NCBI RefSeq assembly: GCF_000317025.1
Contig: NC_019689.1
Span: forward strand, 3,798,024-3,862,023
Direction: 5' to 3'
Length of the DNA: 64,000 bases
DNA from: Pleurocapsa sp. PCC 7327
GTDB taxonomy: Bacteria; Cyanobacteriota; Cyanobacteriia; Cyanobacteriales; Microcystaceae
The notes under the pieces are model-generated. The model made no database searches. It was given only the letters and a program-made list of their open reading frames with translations, and had not been told where the DNA came from. A program made the position numbers and the translations under genes. This document shows, one piece after another, positions 17,406-26,602 of this stretch. Position 1 is the first letter of the stretch, and the number at the start of each line of letters is the position of its first letter.

Positions 17406-17999
17406 ATGGAACTACCCATGTTTGTACTAGCTTCCGCTTCTCCTGCCCGCCGCAAGCTGTTACAGACGGTGGGAATAGAACCAATAGTCCGTCATAGCAA
17501 CTTTGACGAATCGCGAGTTCAAAGCGAAGATCCCATCGCTTTAGTACAAATCCTGGCACAGTGCAAAGCAGAAACAGTTGCCAGTCAATTCAGCGATGCC
17601 TTAATTTTGGGGTGCGATTCGGTGCTAGCAGTCAACGGCGAGATTTATGGCAAACCGAACTCGACAGAAGAAGCGATCGCGCGTTGGCAAAAAATGCGCG
17701 ACAATGAAGGTATCCTTTATACGGGTCACGCTCTCATCGACCAAAGGCAAAATAAACAATTAGTATGCTGCGGAATTACTAAGGTTTATTTTGCTAATAT
17801 TAGCGATGCCGTAATTGAAGATTATGTTGCCAGTGGCGAACCTCTCAAATGTGCTGGCTGTTTTGCACTAGAGGGAAAGGGTGGATTATTTGTCGAAAAG
17901 TTGGAAGGTTGTCACAGCAATGTCATTGGGTTAAGTCTTCCTTTGTTGCGTCAAATGTTAGCAGAGTTAGGTTATTGTGTAACCGATTTTTGGAAATGA
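17406..17999 (+). CDS. maf: Maf-family nucleoside triphosphate pyrophosphatase
   Basis: Maf proteins hydrolyse non-canonical or modified nucleoside triphosphates to monophosphates. The conserved start [15 protein letters not shown] carries the SASPRR-like phosphate-binding motif. [19 protein letters not shown] carries the catalytic Asp, and the end [17 protein letters not shown] is typical. It has 197 residues, the usual length. A start at the second Met (17418) would fit the family equally well. A short pyrimidine-rich repeat (TCTCCCCATCTCCC) lies just upstream. Confidence 0.92.
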   Translation: MELPMFVLASASPARRKLLQTVGIEPIVRHSNFDESRVQSEDPIALVQILAQCKAETVASQFSDALILGCDSVLAVNGEIYGKPNSTEEAIARWQKMRDNEGILYTGHALIDQRQNKQLVCCGITKVYFANISDAVIEDYVASGEPLKCAGCFALEGKGGLFVEKLEGCHSNVIGLSLPLLRQMLAELGYCVTDFWK

Positions 18000-18217
18000 G
18001 GATTACTGAAAATTGATTCTACAGGTGCGATCGCATTTTTCAAATCGCGTATGACGACTGATGGCGGACGGGAATATTTATGGCGAAACTTTAAGGTGCG
18101 ATCGCGTTTCGAACTCTCATCAACTGAATTAACATCTTTCCTTAACTATCTTAAATCCCTTCCCCAGTCCTGATTAGCTATCATGAGGCTGAGATGCTTC
18201 CAACAGAGGTCAGGCGT

Positions 18218-19714
18218 ATGCAAACTTCTCCCCTTACTTGCCTCAACTATATCGACGGTCAATGGCTCCCCGCGCGAACCAAAGACACCGCAGAAAGTCG
18301 CAATCCTGCCGATTGGCGAGAGCTTGTCGCTACCTTTCCCCGTTCTACCGATAGCGATGTCGATGCGGCGGTAGATGCTGCCCGTCGCGCCTATAAAACC
18401 TGGCGCTTAGTACCCGCACCAGCAAGGGCAGAATTAGTCTATCGCGCGGGCGAACTATTGTTGGACAAAAAAGAAGAAATTGCCTATCTGATGTCTCGCG
18501 AGATGGGCAAACCGTTGTCTGAGACGCGAGGAGACGTACAAGAGGGAATTGATTGCGCTTTTTACTACGCTGGCGAAGGTCGCCGTTTGTTCGGGGTGAC
18601 AACGCCGTCGGAACTCAACAACAAGTTTGCCATGTCGGTGCGGATGCCAGTCGGCGTTTGCGCCTTGATTACGCCTTGGAACTTTCCCATGGCGATTCCC
18701 TGTTGGAAGGCAATGCCCGCGCTGGTTTGCGGCAATACCATCATCCTCAAACCAGCAAAGGATACGCCTGCTTGCGCCACTCTATTAGTAGAAATTTTCC
18801 ACGAGGCAGGTTTTCCGCCTGGAGTCGTTAACCTAGTACACGGTTCTGGCGGAGAAGTCGGTCGAGCATTGGTAAACCATCCTGGGATTGATTTAATTTC
18901 CTTTACGGGTTCTTCTAAATCGGGTGCGGAAGTCGGAGAGATTTGCGGACGCACTCACAAGCGCGTCTGTCTGGAAATGGGTGGTAAGAATGCCCAAGTC
19001 GTCATGGAAGATGCGGATTTAGAATTGGCACTCGAAGGGGCGCTTTGGGGGGCTTTTGGTACGACCGGACAGCGGTGTACTGCGACCAGTCGCTTGATTT
19101 TGCACCGCGAAATCAAAGCCAAGTTTACTGATATGCTGTTGGAGAAAACAGCTAAGCTGCGCTTAGGTCACGGCATCGACCCAAAAACGGATGTAGGTCC
19201 CTTAATTAATTCGTCACAACGAGAACGGGTTAGACGATATATAGAAATTGCTTGCGAGGAAGGAGCAAAGGTGTTAATCGGGGGAGACATTGGTAAAGAA
19301 GAAGAATTGCAATACGGTTATTTTTTCCAACCAACCATATTGGATGAAGTTACTCCTCAGATGCGAGTTGCTCGCGAAGAGATTTTTGGTCCGGTGGTAT
19401 CTTTGATAGAAGTGAATTCGTTTGAGGAAGCGATCGCAGTTCTCAACGATACGCCTTACGGACTGTCTTCTTCTGTTTATACTCGCGACGTGAACCGAGC
19501 TTTTCAGGCAATGCGGGATATTGAAGCTGGCATTACTTATATCAATGGTCCCACTATCGGCGCAGAAGTCCATCTTCCTTTTGGTGGCGTGAAGCAGACA
19601 GGCAACGGTCATCGCGAAGCGGGTAGTGCAGCGCTTGATGTCTTTACGGAATGGAAGACGGTTTATGTCGATTTTTCCGGTCGCTTGCAACGCGCTCAGA
19701 TCGATAATCGGTAG
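18218..19714 (+). CDS. NAD(P)-dependent aldehyde dehydrogenase
   Basis: The enzyme oxidises an aldehyde to its carboxylic acid with NAD or NADP. The catalytic Cys is in [13 protein letters not shown], the general-base Glu in LEMGGKNAQ, the cofactor-binding segment in [19 protein letters not shown], and the glycine-rich turn in FTGSSKSG. The end ([16 protein letters not shown]) is typical. The pattern around the Cys resembles the semialdehyde dehydrogenase branch (ALDH7 or ketoglutarate semialdehyde type), but the substrate cannot be settled. The ATG at 18218, ahead of [17 protein letters not shown], is preferred to one 24 bases upstream. Length is 498 residues. Confidence 0.85.
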   Translation: MQTSPLTCLNYIDGQWLPARTKDTAESRNPADWRELVATFPRSTDSDVDAAVDAARRAYKTWRLVPAPARAELVYRAGELLLDKKEEIAYLMSREMGKPLSETRGDVQEGIDCAFYYAGEGRRLFGVTTPSELNNKFAMSVRMPVGVCALITPWNFPMAIPCWKAMPALVCGNTIILKPAKDTPACATLLVEIFHEAGFPPGVVNLVHGSGGEVGRALVNHPGIDLISFTGSSKSGAEVGEICGRTHKRVCLEMGGKNAQVVMEDADLELALEGALWGAFGTTGQRCTATSRLILHREIKAKFTDMLLEKTAKLRLGHGIDPKTDVGPLINSSQRERVRRYIEIACEEGAKVLIGGDIGKEEELQYGYFFQPTILDEVTPQMRVAREEIFGPVVSLIEVNSFEEAIAVLNDTPYGLSSSVYTRDVNRAFQAMRDIEAGITYINGPTIGAEVHLPFGGVKQTGNGHREAGSAALDVFTEWKTVYVDFSGRLQRAQIDNR

Positions 19715-19745
19715 TTATGGTAGTCGTTATTGGATAGTAATTTGT

Positions 19746-20909
19746 CTAAAGCGATCGCAACGGTTTTTGCAATTGAGGCTGAAGTGGTTGTTCTGGATTA
19801 ATAACCAACCCAGAAAAGTTAGACAAGGGACTACCTCGATCGCTATCTTCAGATGAGGCAGGAAAGAAAACCCAACGGCTGCTTACGGGGAGAGAATCTA
19901 GAGTTGAAGCATTTTGCGTCAGCCAAATTAGGGGTAGAGTAGGACGCTGGATTTCCCTAGCTTTTGCTTGCGCTTCGACGGCTGCTAGCGTTTCCAAAAC
20001 GACTCGATTGCCGCGAACCAATCCCGTCCCTGCCGTCCAAAGCGTTACCGCTAGTTGGCAGCGACTGGCATAAAAATACAAAGACGCAGCCGCAATAACT
20101 GCGCTTTCAAAATTGTCTTCTTCCCATTGAGCAGCACTGTCTAAGGCAATAACAATTTCTTGTCCTCCCGTAATAACTTCCAGTTCGCGGACGACAAACT
20201 CGTCAAAGCGGGCACTGATCCGCCAGTGGATCAAACGAGTGGGATCTCCGTAGCGGTAGGGGCGCAACGCTCTAGTAACGCCTTCAGTAGCAGCTTGATA
20301 GCGACGATCGCTCTGAAATTCGATCCTCTCATCTTGTCCCAAACTATCTACTAATGGACAATTTGCCAGAGGCAATACTTGCGGATAAACAATCGCTTTG
20401 GCGGGAACTTCCTGAGTGCGGCGACTCCAGAACAATCCCAATGGCGTTCCCGTTCTCAGTTGTACTTCATGCCAGCGATAAACGCCCCGCCGCTTGGCGG
20501 TAACATAATAAACCCAGCGATAAACGCTTTTGGGTGGAATAACTTCTACTGCCGTTCCCATCGGTTGGAAGAGGACGTAGGGTAACAGATCCTGGAGTTG
20601 CAGTAGCGTTTTGGCAGCCTTGCTGGTATTTTCAATTTCCAACTCAACTGTCAAGATATCCCCCGCACTGATGGGAGTCATGGGGAGACGGCGAATGTTG
20701 AGGTGGCGCAGCGATCGCAATGGTAGAATAGCTGCCAATCCCAGCACAGCCAAGATCGTGCCGCTGAGAACGTATAGCCATCCCGCCATGGTATTCGTGG
20801 CAGCCCCAAAAAAACACGCGGCAAGCCCTGCCAATACCCAACCGCTATGGGCGGGAGCAACCCAATGGGTTTCTAACCATTCAGCCAAGGCAACAGTAAA
20901 TTTCATCAA
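19746..20909 (-). CDS. DUF58 domain membrane protein
   Basis: The protein has 387 residues. Two hydrophobic helices near residues 20-65 are followed by a beta-rich region and the DUF58 signature YRYGDPTRLIHWRISARFDE. After that comes a von Willebrand A-like fold (QEIVIALDSAAQWEEDNFES). DUF58 proteins usually sit beside a MoxR ATPase and a transglutaminase-like gene; neither is near this one. It converges with the aldehyde dehydrogenase. The molecular role is unknown. Confidence 0.85.
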   Translation of the reverse strand: MMKFTVALAEWLETHWVAPAHSGWVLAGLAACFFGAATNTMAGWLYVLSGTILAVLGLAAILPLRSLRHLNIRRLPMTPISAGDILTVELEIENTSKAAKTLLQLQDLLPYVLFQPMGTAVEVIPPKSVYRWVYYVTAKRRGVYRWHEVQLRTGTPLGLFWSRRTQEVPAKAIVYPQVLPLANCPLVDSLGQDERIEFQSDRRYQAATEGVTRALRPYRYGDPTRLIHWRISARFDEFVVRELEVITGGQEIVIALDSAAQWEEDNFESAVIAAASLYFYASRCQLAVTLWTAGTGLVRGNRVVLETLAAVEAQAKAREIQRPTLPLIWLTQNASTLDSLPVSSRWVFFPASSEDSDRGSPLSNFSGLVINPEQPLQPQLQKPLRSL

Positions 20910-21019
20910 TCAAATCAGTTAGCCAACCCAGTATAAATTATAATTTTTGACTTGAGTCAAGGACTTGCCCCCGCGATCGCGCCTAAAGTGGAAGTATAAG
21001 GAAACAGGAGACTTGAGAT

Positions 21020-22663
21020 ATGTTTTGCGAACAATGCGAACAAACGGCTAGCGGACAAGGATGCCATCAATGGGGAGCTTGCGGTAAAAGCCCAGAGGTA
21101 AATGCCGTCCAAGACTTGTTAGTCTATTGCCTGCGAGGGCTTGCTCCCGTTGCACTCCGCGCTCGTCAGTTAGGCATTCCCACTCGCGAAACAGATGTCT
21201 TCGCCTGCGAAGCACTCTTCGCCACGATGACCAATGTTAACTTCGATCGCAAGCGGTTTAATCGCTACATTCGCGACGCGATCGCTATTCGCGAGAACTT
21301 AAAAGCCCAAATCCAAGCGAAGGAACCGACAGAATGGTCGGCACTATCTTGTTATGAACCCAATTTTCAGGAAAGTTTAGTCGAACAAGGTCAAGACGTT
21401 TCCCTCCAATTTATTACTCAATCGCGTCAAAACGTCGATATTTTTTCCCTCAAACTGACCGTTCTTTACGGGATCAAAGGAGTTGCATCCTACACCTTCC
21501 ACGCCCAAGAACTAGGTCAGGAAGACGATCGCGTTTATGCTTTCATCCATGAGGCTTTAGCTGCCCTAGATCGCCAAGACCTCACTTTAGAAGATTGGGT
21601 CAAGCTGGCGCTCAAAGTTGGGGAAATCAACCTGCGAGCGATGGAACTTCTGGATGCAGGTCATACCAGCACTTACGGTCACCCCGTCCCTACGGTCGTG
21701 CCGCTCAATGCAAGAACTGGGAAAGCGATTTTAGTGTCGGGACATGATATCAAACAACTCGAAGCCCTGCTCAAACAGTCTGCTAACCAAGGGATTACCG
21801 TCTATACCCACGGGGAACTTCTGCCAGCCCACGGCTATCCCCTCTTAAAGCAGAAATATCCCCATCTGTACGGTCACTACGGCACCGCCTGGCAGAATCA
21901 GACTAAAGAGTTTGCGAAATTTCCCGGCGCGATCGTTATTACTACTAACTGCCTGATGCCGCCCCACGAAGCCTATGACGAGAAACTCTTCACTATCGGT
22001 TCCGTGGGATATCCCGGCATCAACTATCTTCCCGAAACCGACGATGGCACCCCCGATTTTGCCCCCGCGATCGCAAAAGCTCTAGAAATGCCTGGATTCA
22101 CACGAGATGAAGAACCGCGTCAAGTCATGACGGGGTTTGCTCGCAATGCCGTTTTAAGCGTTGCCGATAAAGTTATCGAAGCCGTCAAAGGCTTGAAAAT
22201 TCGTCACTTCTTCCTCATGGGAGGCTGCGACGGCGCTAAACCCGATCGCAATTACTACACCGAATTGGTGGAAAAAGTGCCCGAAGATTGTATCGTGCTA
22301 ACTCTCGCCTGCGGCAAGTTCCGCTTCTTTGACAAACAACTGGGAACTATTGGCGAACTTCCCCGACTCATGGATGTGGGTCAGTGTAACGATGCTTATT
22401 CGGCGATTCAGATTGCTCTGGAGTTGGCAAAAGCTTTTGAGGTAGGTGTCAATCAACTCCCCTTGTCGATGATTCTCTCCTGGTACGAACAGAAAGCCGT
22501 GGCGGTGTTGCTGACGCTGCTATATTTAGGCATTCAAAATATTCGTTTGGGTCCTACTCTACCAGCGTTTATCTCTCCCAATGTATTAAAGCTGCTCTCA
22601 GAAACTTACCATCTCAAACCCATCACTACCCCCGATGAAGATTTAGCCGCTTGTCTGGGTTAG
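21020..22663 (+). CDS. hcp: Hybrid cluster protein (hydroxylamine reductase)
   Basis: Hcp is a cytoplasmic iron-sulfur enzyme that reduces nitric oxide or hydroxylamine and protects against nitrosative stress. The N-terminal cysteines C3, C6, C15 and C21 (CX2CX8CX5C) bind the first cluster. The hybrid 4Fe-2S-2O site ligands lie in TTNCLMPPHEAY, MGGCDGAKPDR, LTLACGKFRFF and MDVGQCNDAYSA. At 547 residues it is full length with all ligands visible. No dedicated reductase gene (hcr) is adjacent, so electrons probably come from a ferredoxin elsewhere. Confidence 0.95.
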   Translation: MFCEQCEQTASGQGCHQWGACGKSPEVNAVQDLLVYCLRGLAPVALRARQLGIPTRETDVFACEALFATMTNVNFDRKRFNRYIRDAIAIRENLKAQIQAKEPTEWSALSCYEPNFQESLVEQGQDVSLQFITQSRQNVDIFSLKLTVLYGIKGVASYTFHAQELGQEDDRVYAFIHEALAALDRQDLTLEDWVKLALKVGEINLRAMELLDAGHTSTYGHPVPTVVPLNARTGKAILVSGHDIKQLEALLKQSANQGITVYTHGELLPAHGYPLLKQKYPHLYGHYGTAWQNQTKEFAKFPGAIVITTNCLMPPHEAYDEKLFTIGSVGYPGINYLPETDDGTPDFAPAIAKALEMPGFTRDEEPRQVMTGFARNAVLSVADKVIEAVKGLKIRHFFLMGGCDGAKPDRNYYTELVEKVPEDCIVLTLACGKFRFFDKQLGTIGELPRLMDVGQCNDAYSAIQIALELAKAFEVGVNQLPLSMILSWYEQKAVAVLLTLLYLGIQNIRLGPTLPAFISPNVLKLLSETYHLKPITTPDEDLAACLG

Positions 22664-22866
22664 AAAGAAACATCGCGGTGTTGCCTGTTTTCTTTGGATC
22701 GGCAATAACCGCTTTTTGCTTTGCTAAATCAAGGTATAAATTGTCATTCTGAGCGTAATGGAGTGAAGCGAAGAATCTCGGTAGATGCTTCATTGCGCGG
22801 AGTTTACCCTCTCTCGAAGTGAAGGGCCGCATTCAGCAACGCCCCGCTTTTTTCATCCAGTTTAAG

Positions 22867-22884
22867 TATGATATAATTATCATA
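22867..22884 (+). promoter_or_regulatory. Promoter and operator of the toxin-antitoxin pair
   Basis: A perfect inverted repeat TATGATA-TAAT-TATCATA spans 22867-22884, ending 3 bases before the antitoxin ATG. A consensus -10 box TATAAT (22872-22877) sits in its centre, with a weak -35 (TTTTCA) 17 bases upstream. Ribbon-helix-helix or MazE-like antitoxins usually repress their own promoter from such a site. The mRNA would have almost no leader. Confidence 0.7.
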
Positions 22885-22887
22885 TCT

Positions 22888-23121
22888 ATGAAGCGAAAAA
22901 TCGCAGTCACTCTTGATGAAGACCTAGTTGCCTTCCTCGATACGGTCGCTAAAGGCAATCGCAGCGATTATCTCAATAACCTCCTGGCAACTCACCGCAA
23001 GCAAGTCCTCGAATCTCAGTTAATTGCTGCTTTGGCAACCGATGTAGAAGACCCCAATTATCAGCAAGAAATACTGGCTTGGGATAACGTTGCTGGAGAC
23101 GGTATCGATGCCGAGGGGTAA
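22888..23121 (+). CDS. Ribbon-helix-helix antitoxin (MazE-like)
   Basis: A 77-residue protein. Its N-terminus KRKIAVTLDEDLVAFLDTVA, then NRSDYLNNLLATHRKQ, is a ribbon-helix-helix DNA-binding domain. The acidic C-terminus (DVEDPNYQQEILAWDNVAGD) is the kind that wraps a MazF toxin. The ATG at 22888 follows the operator directly. The toxin frame begins inside its last codons (ATG at 23108), a 14-base overlap typical of toxin-antitoxin operons. Confidence 0.82.
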   Translation: MKRKIAVTLDEDLVAFLDTVAKGNRSDYLNNLLATHRKQVLESQLIAALATDVEDPNYQQEILAWDNVAGDGIDAEG

Positions 23122-23466
23122 TTTAACTTATCGGCGCGGGGAAATTCGTTGGGTTCGTCTCGATCCGACTTTGGGGGCAGAGATACAAAAACCCGCTCTT
23201 GCCTCATCGTTCAAAATGACACGATGAATGAGTATGGATTGCTGACCATCATCATTCCCTTTCGCCCAGGCAGCAAACAAGCGCCTTATACTGTCAATAT
23301 CAAAGCTAGTTCGACCAATGGCTTAGACAGAGATCGTTCCTTAGATATCGCCCAGATTCGATCGGTTGATGGTCAACGGGTATTAGGACTTGTCGGCGTG
23401 TTAGAAAACCACTATTGGCAACAGATTCGAGCTGCCTTAGATATCGTGCTAGGGTTCGCTTTCTAA
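23108..23466 (+). pseudogene. MazF/PemK-type mRNA interferase toxin, frameshifted
   Basis: MazF toxins are ribonucleases that cleave mRNA. From the ATG at 23108 the frame reads MPRGNLTYRRGEIRWVRLDP and TLGAEIQ, matching the MazF N-terminus with its Arg-Gly-Glu-Ile motif. It then breaks at a run of five A's (23187-23191). One more A would restore KTRSCLIVQNDTMNEYGLLT and the rest to residue 119. The conserved second half is otherwise intact to the TAA at 23464-23466. The toxin is therefore inactive unless the shift is a sequencing error or ribosomes slip. Its stop interlocks with the stop of the convergent next gene. Confidence 0.8.
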
Positions 23467-24200
23467 CCTACACCAGCAGCCTTATAATTTTTCACGCGAT
23501 CCCCTTCTGCTATCCCGATAATCTTTGCTAACCAAGGTGGGGGTGAAGTGGCGATTACTTTTTGTAGTTCGCTTAAGATAGCTCTTGCCGAACCGCCTTC
23601 CGTTACTTTCATCGGATAGATCCCTGCTTTGATGACTTTTGCTGCTGCGGGTCCCCCTATCGAGACGATATACAAAACGTGGCAATCTTTAATCAAACTA
23701 ACTCGGAAAGCATTTTTATCATCTGATAAATCGGCTTCCACTGCCGATCTGATATCTATCAGCTTCATCTCCTTTGCCGATAGCTGATAAATCAAATAAC
23801 GCAGACAAGAACCAAAATGTCCGTCCAACTGTTCTTGATTGTTAGAAGCCACGGCAATGCGAATTGAACTCGGCATTTCGCCATCCTGGTATGGTTCTAT
23901 TGGCGGCAGCTTATCTTCATCGTTTGTTTCACCCCACAAAATTCTCACAGCTTCTTTTAGTGCTGCCATGTCGGCAGTCCCGGCATCTTCACCATCTTCA
24001 TCTGCATCGAGTTGATAGGTTTGTCCGAATGCAGTTTTTAAGTTGGTGACTGTAATTTTACTCAAGGCTGTCTCATCGATCGCATCGCCTAGATATGTAT
24101 GTAAGGCTCCTATGAGATCGCCCACTGAGGTTCCCGGCAATGCCCTTGCAGCCAATGCAATTCTTAGGGCTACTTCATTTGATAGAGTTTGTTCGCTCAT
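23463..24200 (-). CDS. NifX/NafY-like dinitrogenase cofactor-binding protein
   Basis: The C-terminal half (IRIAVASNNQEQLDGHFGSC to SIGGPAAAKVIKAGIYPMKV) is a nitrogenase iron-molybdenum-cofactor binding domain of the NifX/NafY/NifB-tail family, which carries or protects cofactor precursors. The N-terminal half (residues 1-100, rich in Ala and acidic residues) does not match a family I can name; in NafY a helical N-terminal domain binds apo-dinitrogenase. Length is 245 residues. No nif genes are in the window, so the link to nitrogen fixation is unproven. The stop codon overlaps the stop of the convergent toxin frame. Confidence 0.75.
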   Translation of the reverse strand: MSEQTLSNEVALRIALAARALPGTSVGDLIGALHTYLGDAIDETALSKITVTNLKTAFGQTYQLDADEDGEDAGTADMAALKEAVRILWGETNDEDKLPPIEPYQDGEMPSSIRIAVASNNQEQLDGHFGSCLRYLIYQLSAKEMKLIDIRSAVEADLSDDKNAFRVSLIKDCHVLYIVSIGGPAAAKVIKAGIYPMKVTEGGSARAILSELQKVIATSPPPWLAKIIGIAEGDRVKNYKAAGVG

Positions 24201-24470
24201 AATCGATTCTCTCTAAATTGTTAATCGAGCGAATACTACTAGGTATTTATTTAGGTCAAAAAACTTGTCGTCAATCTAGCAGTATCTAGTCAATTATTTC
24301 CCGATTATATTATTTAAAAACCGATCACTATATTTCAGTACAATTTAATACCATTCGTCGCATCGGGAGTTAATATCATTTTCTTTGGTAACATTGCTCG
24401 GTCTTGTGAATTAGTTTGTATACGAGCGATCGCAACACCCAGATCTCTCTATCAATAGCGTTCCAAGCGT

Positions 24471-25862
24471 TTAACTCTTTGAAATCATCTTTTCTAAAGC
24501 AATATGTAAGTCTTGTGTTAAGTCAGCTACAGCTTGTTTAGCCGCCTGACGGCTAGATTGATAAACGTGCCAGCGATCGCTAACTGAAATGGCTTCGCCG
24601 ACAGTAATTCTCGCCCAACGCCATCCCAATCGAGGGCGACGAGGCATTTTTCTGGTTTTAATGCGAGCCAGCACGTCGAAAATCAGTAAAGCCGTTTCAG
24701 CCAATCGCTCGAAGGAAAGATTCTCTTGAAGATAGCTTTCTGTTACGGCAACAAAGCTTTCTACCAGACGCATATGCAACATCCGCAAGTTGGCTTCTTG
24801 AGCTACCCAGTCAGCTAAACCCCGATGTAGAGGCGATAGCGCCTTCAAGTCGGATATATCTTCTCGATAAATGTAAGTCCATCCCGCTTCTTCTAAGCGA
24901 CGGCAGCGTTCGATAATCGTCCCCTTGCTCTGCAAACCAAAATATTCCTCTCCAACTCGCAGGGCGACATCTAGTAATTGGTGAAGTCGCGTCGTTAGAT
25001 TTGAGCCAGCGCTGCGCGGATCGCTTGGGAGATTTTGGTGGTAAAATCGACGATAGAATTGCTCCATCTCAGTTATCAGGTATTCTCCCAAACAAAACAG
25101 GCGTTGAGCGTAAATTTTCTTCAGTTCGTGCTCTTTTCCTCGTTTGCTGTTTCGAGCTAGCAAACCACAATCTGCTTCCAATTGACGCAACAACCAATCC
25201 AGTCTCGACCATTGCGGCTTTACATAGCCATATTGAATGCCAATCGGAACGATATATACTTGTTCGGAACGATTGGCTTTAAGCAAATCTTCCACGCACC
25301 AGAATCCTAACTGAGCCGCCCCAGGTTCTAGAGGGCTAACAATTTCGCTATAACCGTTTGTAGCGCCTTCGGGAGCAAGCGCCATAGGCAAATCGCCATC
25401 AATTAACAGCTTTCGTACCATTTTAATTGCCGTCCAGTCGAACGGCTTGCCCCGATGAATCGGAATTCCACCCAAGCGGGAAAATAGCCAACCCAGCCAC
25501 GCACCAGCCCATAGAGGCATCCCGCGCTCGTAAATAAAATGACTGTGAATCGGGGATTGTAGGGCAATCCCCTTTCGACGAGCTACTTGCGGGACACGGG
25601 AAAGCAGATATAGACCGCAGAGCGGGTCGTCCACCTGACAATGACGAAAAGCCAATAACAAGCGAATTTTTCCCGTCTGAAATTGATGGTAGAGTTCGGC
25701 TAAAGTTTCTACATTGACTGCATCAATTCGACTAATTCCAGCTGGTAGCCAGCGTTTCAGCCGAAATTTCAGCAAAATGGGCAGCGATCGCTGCGTAATT
25801 TTGAGAATTGAGCCATTAAAAGCTGGTGAAATAAACTCTAGCTTTGGGTGAGCCTGGTGCAT
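24471..25862 (-). CDS. Lysophospholipid acyltransferase family protein (PlsC-like)
   Basis: The protein has 463 residues. The N-terminal 250 residues carry an acyltransferase domain with the HX4D motif (FRHCQVDDP), a conserved Gly-Gly-Ile-Pro-Ile-His-Arg segment (GGIPIHRGKPFDW) and APEGATNGY in place of the usual EGTR motif. Such enzymes transfer fatty acyl chains to lysophospholipids at the membrane. The C-terminal 200 residues are helical and not assigned. The usual PlsC is about 230 residues, so this belongs to a longer cyanobacterial branch. The acceptor is unknown. Confidence 0.8.
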   Translation of the reverse strand: MHQAHPKLEFISPAFNGSILKITQRSLPILLKFRLKRWLPAGISRIDAVNVETLAELYHQFQTGKIRLLLAFRHCQVDDPLCGLYLLSRVPQVARRKGIALQSPIHSHFIYERGMPLWAGAWLGWLFSRLGGIPIHRGKPFDWTAIKMVRKLLIDGDLPMALAPEGATNGYSEIVSPLEPGAAQLGFWCVEDLLKANRSEQVYIVPIGIQYGYVKPQWSRLDWLLRQLEADCGLLARNSKRGKEHELKKIYAQRLFCLGEYLITEMEQFYRRFYHQNLPSDPRSAGSNLTTRLHQLLDVALRVGEEYFGLQSKGTIIERCRRLEEAGWTYIYREDISDLKALSPLHRGLADWVAQEANLRMLHMRLVESFVAVTESYLQENLSFERLAETALLIFDVLARIKTRKMPRRPRLGWRWARITVGEAISVSDRWHVYQSSRQAAKQAVADLTQDLHIALEKMISKS

Positions 25863-25932
25863 AGAAGGTAAGCATTAAATTTAAGAACTTCATGATAATT
25901 CTGCAACAGATCTAGGATCGATCCTAATAAAT

Positions 25933-26535
25933 TCATTCGGTTTCCTTAATAAAAATTGTTAGTAAAACTTTACTCAAAAGATAATAATGCCCCAAGCATT
26001 TTAAGCCAACCGTTGCACCTAATTGTTCTCGTTGCTGGGGACTGTAAAATCTTATATTTACTTGAGAAATAGAAAGCCTGCGATCGAATGCCCAATCCAC
26101 TAGATAAAAATATCCTTGAGGGCGTAAGACGCGATTTACTTGAGCAAAAACTCGTTCGGGGTTGGGATAGTGAAGAAAGCTAATCGTATTAAAAACGGCA
26201 TCAAATTGATTGTCTGCAAAGGGTAAAGATTCCGCATTTCCTCGAACAAAAATTAGCCGTGGACGATGTTGATTGCGCTGTCGTGCTTGACGCAACATTT
26301 GTGTTGATAAATCAAGTCCCGTTCCTTGAAGTTCGGGAAATCGATCGGCGAGTCGATTTAAAAGACGACCCGTACCGCACCCTAAATCTAGTACGTTGGG
26401 TCGTTCGGGTAATTTGACATATTCTAACAATCGTTTATGGACGGCTTGATAAAATACTGTCGTTAGTAAAAAATCATAGTTGGGCGCCCAGCGATCGAAA
26501 AGTTTTTCTTTGCTTTCAAAAATATTATTGGTCAT
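25933..26535 (-). CDS. Class I SAM-dependent methyltransferase
   Basis: The 200-residue protein has the SAM-binding motif I VLDLGCGTGRLLNRLA and the acidic loop GTGLDLSTQMLRQA. Motif IV follows in NQFDAVFNTISFLHYPNPER. This is the UbiE/Methyltransf_11 type that acts on small molecules or lipids. It lies 70 bases after the acyltransferase on the same strand orientation side and is divergent from the membrane protein at 26603. The substrate is not evident. Confidence 0.85.
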   Translation of the reverse strand: MTNNIFESKEKLFDRWAPNYDFLLTTVFYQAVHKRLLEYVKLPERPNVLDLGCGTGRLLNRLADRFPELQGTGLDLSTQMLRQARQRNQHRPRLIFVRGNAESLPFADNQFDAVFNTISFLHYPNPERVFAQVNRVLRPQGYFYLVDWAFDRRLSISQVNIRFYSPQQREQLGATVGLKCLGHYYLLSKVLLTIFIKETE

Positions 26536-26602
26536 TTTTCAGATAGATTAATTTAAAATTCAGTCTAAGTTTAGTTTTCCAAGTCGATCGAGCGGCAATC
26601 GC

